Origin: Eretmocerus hayati
Taxonomy: Eukaryota > Arthropoda > Insecta > Hymenoptera > Aphelinidae
Assembly: GCA_029851415.1 (NCBI GenBank)
Contig: CM056742.1
Span: forward strand, 83,318,748-83,382,747
Length of the DNA stretch: 64,000 bases
Reading direction: 5' to 3'
The first letter of the stretch is position 1. Each line of letters starts with the position of its first letter. A program made the position numbers and the translations under genes. Positions 62,508-64,000 of this stretch are shown here, piece after piece. A model generated the notes under the pieces. That model was not told the origin of the DNA and searched no databases. It saw only the letters and a program-made list of their open reading frames with translations.

Positions 62508-64000
62508 GGATTGGAGTGGTATTGATCCAGATTGAGAAACTTCTATTCAATACCCCAAAGTTGGATTGAAGTAGGTGGAAGACTGCTTCTCTGCTTCCAT
62601 TTGGCATGGGATGCGGATTGAACAGGATTTACTCGAAGACAAGCCCGGATTGGAGTGGTATTGATCCGGATTCGATAACTTCTATCCAATACCCGAAAGA
62701 TGGATTGAAGCGTATGGGGAGACTGCTTCTCTGACCCCATCCGAGTTTTGATCCGGATCGGACAGGATCCAGTCGAGGACAAGTTCGGATCGGAGTGTAT
62801 TAATCCATATTGAGAAACTTCTATCGAATACGCAAAAGATGGATTGGAGTGGATAGGAAGACTGCTTCTCTGTTCCCGTTTGGCATTGGATGCGGATTGA
62901 ACAGGATCAACTCGAGGACAAGCCTGGATTGGAGTGGCATGGATCCAGATTGAGAATTCTCTATCCAATGCCCCAAAATTGGATTGTAGTGGATAGGGAC
63001 ACTGCTTCTCTTCTTCCATTTGGCATTGGATGCGGATTGAACAGGATTCACTCGGCGACAAGCCCGGATTGGAGTGGTATTGATCCGGATTGAGAAACTC
63101 CTCTCCAATACCCTCAAGATGGATTGAAGCGTATGGGGAGACTGCTTCTCTGACCCCATCCGAGTTTGGATCCGGATCGGACAGGATCCAGTCGAGGACA
63201 AGTCCGGATAGGAGTGGTATTAATACAGATTGAGAAACTTCTATCCAATACCCCAAAGATGGATTGGAGTGGATAGGATGACTGCTTCTCTGTTCCCGTT
63301 TGGCACTGGATGCAGAATGAACAGGATCAACTCGAGGACAAGCCTGGATTGGAGTGGCACGGATCCAGATTGAGAATTCTCTATCCAATACCCCAAAATT
63401 GGATTGTAGTGGATAGGGAGACTGCTTCTCTGCTTCCATTTGGCATTGGATGCGGATTGAACAGGATTCACTCGGCGACAAGCCCGGATTGGAGTGGTAT
63501 TGATCCGGAATGAGAAACTCCTCTTCAATACCCCAAAGATGGATTGGAGTGGATAGGAAGACTGCTTTTCTGTTCTCGTTTGGCATTGAATGCGGATTGA
63601 ACAGGATCAACTCGAGGACAAGCCCGGATTGGAGTGGCATTGATCCAGATTGAGAATTTTCCATCCAAGACCCCAAAGATGGATTCGATTGGATAGGAAG
63701 ACTGCTTCTCTGCTTCCGTTTGGCATCGAATGCGGATTGAACAGGATCTACTCGAAGCAAGCCCGGATTGGAGTGGTATTGATCCGGAATTGATAACTCC
63801 TATCCAATACCCGAAAGTTGGATTGAAGCGTATGGGGAGACTGCTTCTCTGACCCCATCCGAGTTTGGATTCGGATCGGACAGGATCCAGTCGAGGACAA
63901 GTCCGGATCGAAGTGGTATTGATCCAGATTGAGAAACTTCTATCCAATACCCCAAAGATGGATTGGAGTGGATAGGATGACTGCTTCTCTGTTCCCGTTT
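62508..64000. repeat. P1 block, U6 (contracted, cut by window end)
   Basis: Matches U5 at 16772 to about 63210, then at 16072, so one of the two 700 bp copies is missing. At the join it has ccctcaagatgg (near 63113), the P1 state, not the cccgaaagatgg of the contracted P2 blocks. Confidence 0.78.

Larger units (their letters stand above)
1..64000. repeat. Continuous 139/140 bp satellite DNA array with nested higher-order units
   Basis: Every stretch of the window is built from one monomer repeated head to tail, about 455 times. A typical copy starts ggattggagtgg, has a second ggattgaagtggg or ggattggagtgg near position 56, a strongly kept gactgcttctctg near position 73, and ggatgcggattgaacagg near position 103. 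The 139 bp class has gtgggtggaag in the middle; the 140 bp class has gtggataggaag. Copies differ by substitutions and 1-2 bp indels. No inverted copy, unique insert, transposon, rRNA, tRNA or promoter-like region was seen, so no interval over 300 bases holds anything but satellite. The array runs off both ends. Organism and chromosomal location are inference: such arrays are typical of eukaryotic heterochromatin. The family is not recognised. Confidence 0.97.
55593..64000. repeat. Higher-order unit U6 (partial, right edge of window)
   Basis: Follows U5 at 14912, then at 14773 once the U5-only monomer is passed, then at 16772 after the 1999 bp tandem duplication, then at 16072 after a 700 bp contraction near 63210. 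The window ends inside its P block, just before the expected 183 bp monomer. Confidence 0.85.

Noticed and set aside
1..64000. CRISPR array
   Set aside because: The repeats are directly adjacent and 139-140 bp long, with no unique spacers and no cas genes.
1..64000. Ribosomal DNA spacer repeats or another gene-linked tandem array
   Set aside because: No rRNA sequence or any other gene is recognisable in 64 kb, and units contain only the satellite monomer.
1..64000. Inverted segments or head-to-head turns in the array
   Set aside because: Every stretch examined reads with the same orientation; no reverse-complement monomer was seen.
1..64000. Gene for a long repetitive surface or structural protein
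   Set aside because: Monomers of 139 or 140 bases do not preserve one reading frame, and frames close and switch with each change of monomer order.

Overview
The whole 64 kb window is one uninterrupted, head-to-tail satellite DNA array. The basic monomer is 139 or 140 bp, about 47% GC (65 of 139 positions counted in one common copy), and roughly 455 copies fit in the window. I found no unique sequence, gene, RNA gene, transposon or array edge; the first and last bases lie inside repeat units. A tandem array of this size without coding content points to eukaryotic heterochromatin (centromeric, pericentromeric, subtelomeric or sex-chromosomal) in a long-read assembly. I do not recognise the satellite family and cannot name the species. 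All monomers read in the same direction. The open reading frames that cover the window are by-products of a repeat with few stop codons.

The monomers form a nested hierarchy. Using offsets that recur across many positions, I divide the window into a partial unit U0 (1-2080) and units U1 (2081-8167), mini-unit U1' (8168-9282), U2 (9283-15509), U3 (15510-25908), U4 (25909-40680), U5 (40681-55592) and partial U6 (55593-64000). U1 and U2 share almost the same map, including an internal 1580 bp tandem duplication. U3 lacks that duplication and has gained a block of about 5.75 kb. U4 is the U3 map plus 979 bp and 3394 bp. U5 is U4 plus one 139 bp monomer and 1 bp. U6 follows U5 without that monomer, with its own 1999 bp tandem duplication and a 700 bp contraction.

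Two variant monomers are good landmarks. Fourteen copies of a 183 bp monomer carry an internal 43 bp partial duplication. Seven copies of a related 140 bp monomer lack it. Single-base markers nest U6, U5 and U4 inside the U3-U6 group, which suggests stepwise growth by unequal exchange. At least one pair of sites is incompatible with a simple tree and points to gene conversion or mosaic exchange.

There is no gene set to describe as a pathway. The interest lies in array architecture, exchange breakpoints and unit history. All offsets and breakpoints were read by eye; identity percentages were not computed.
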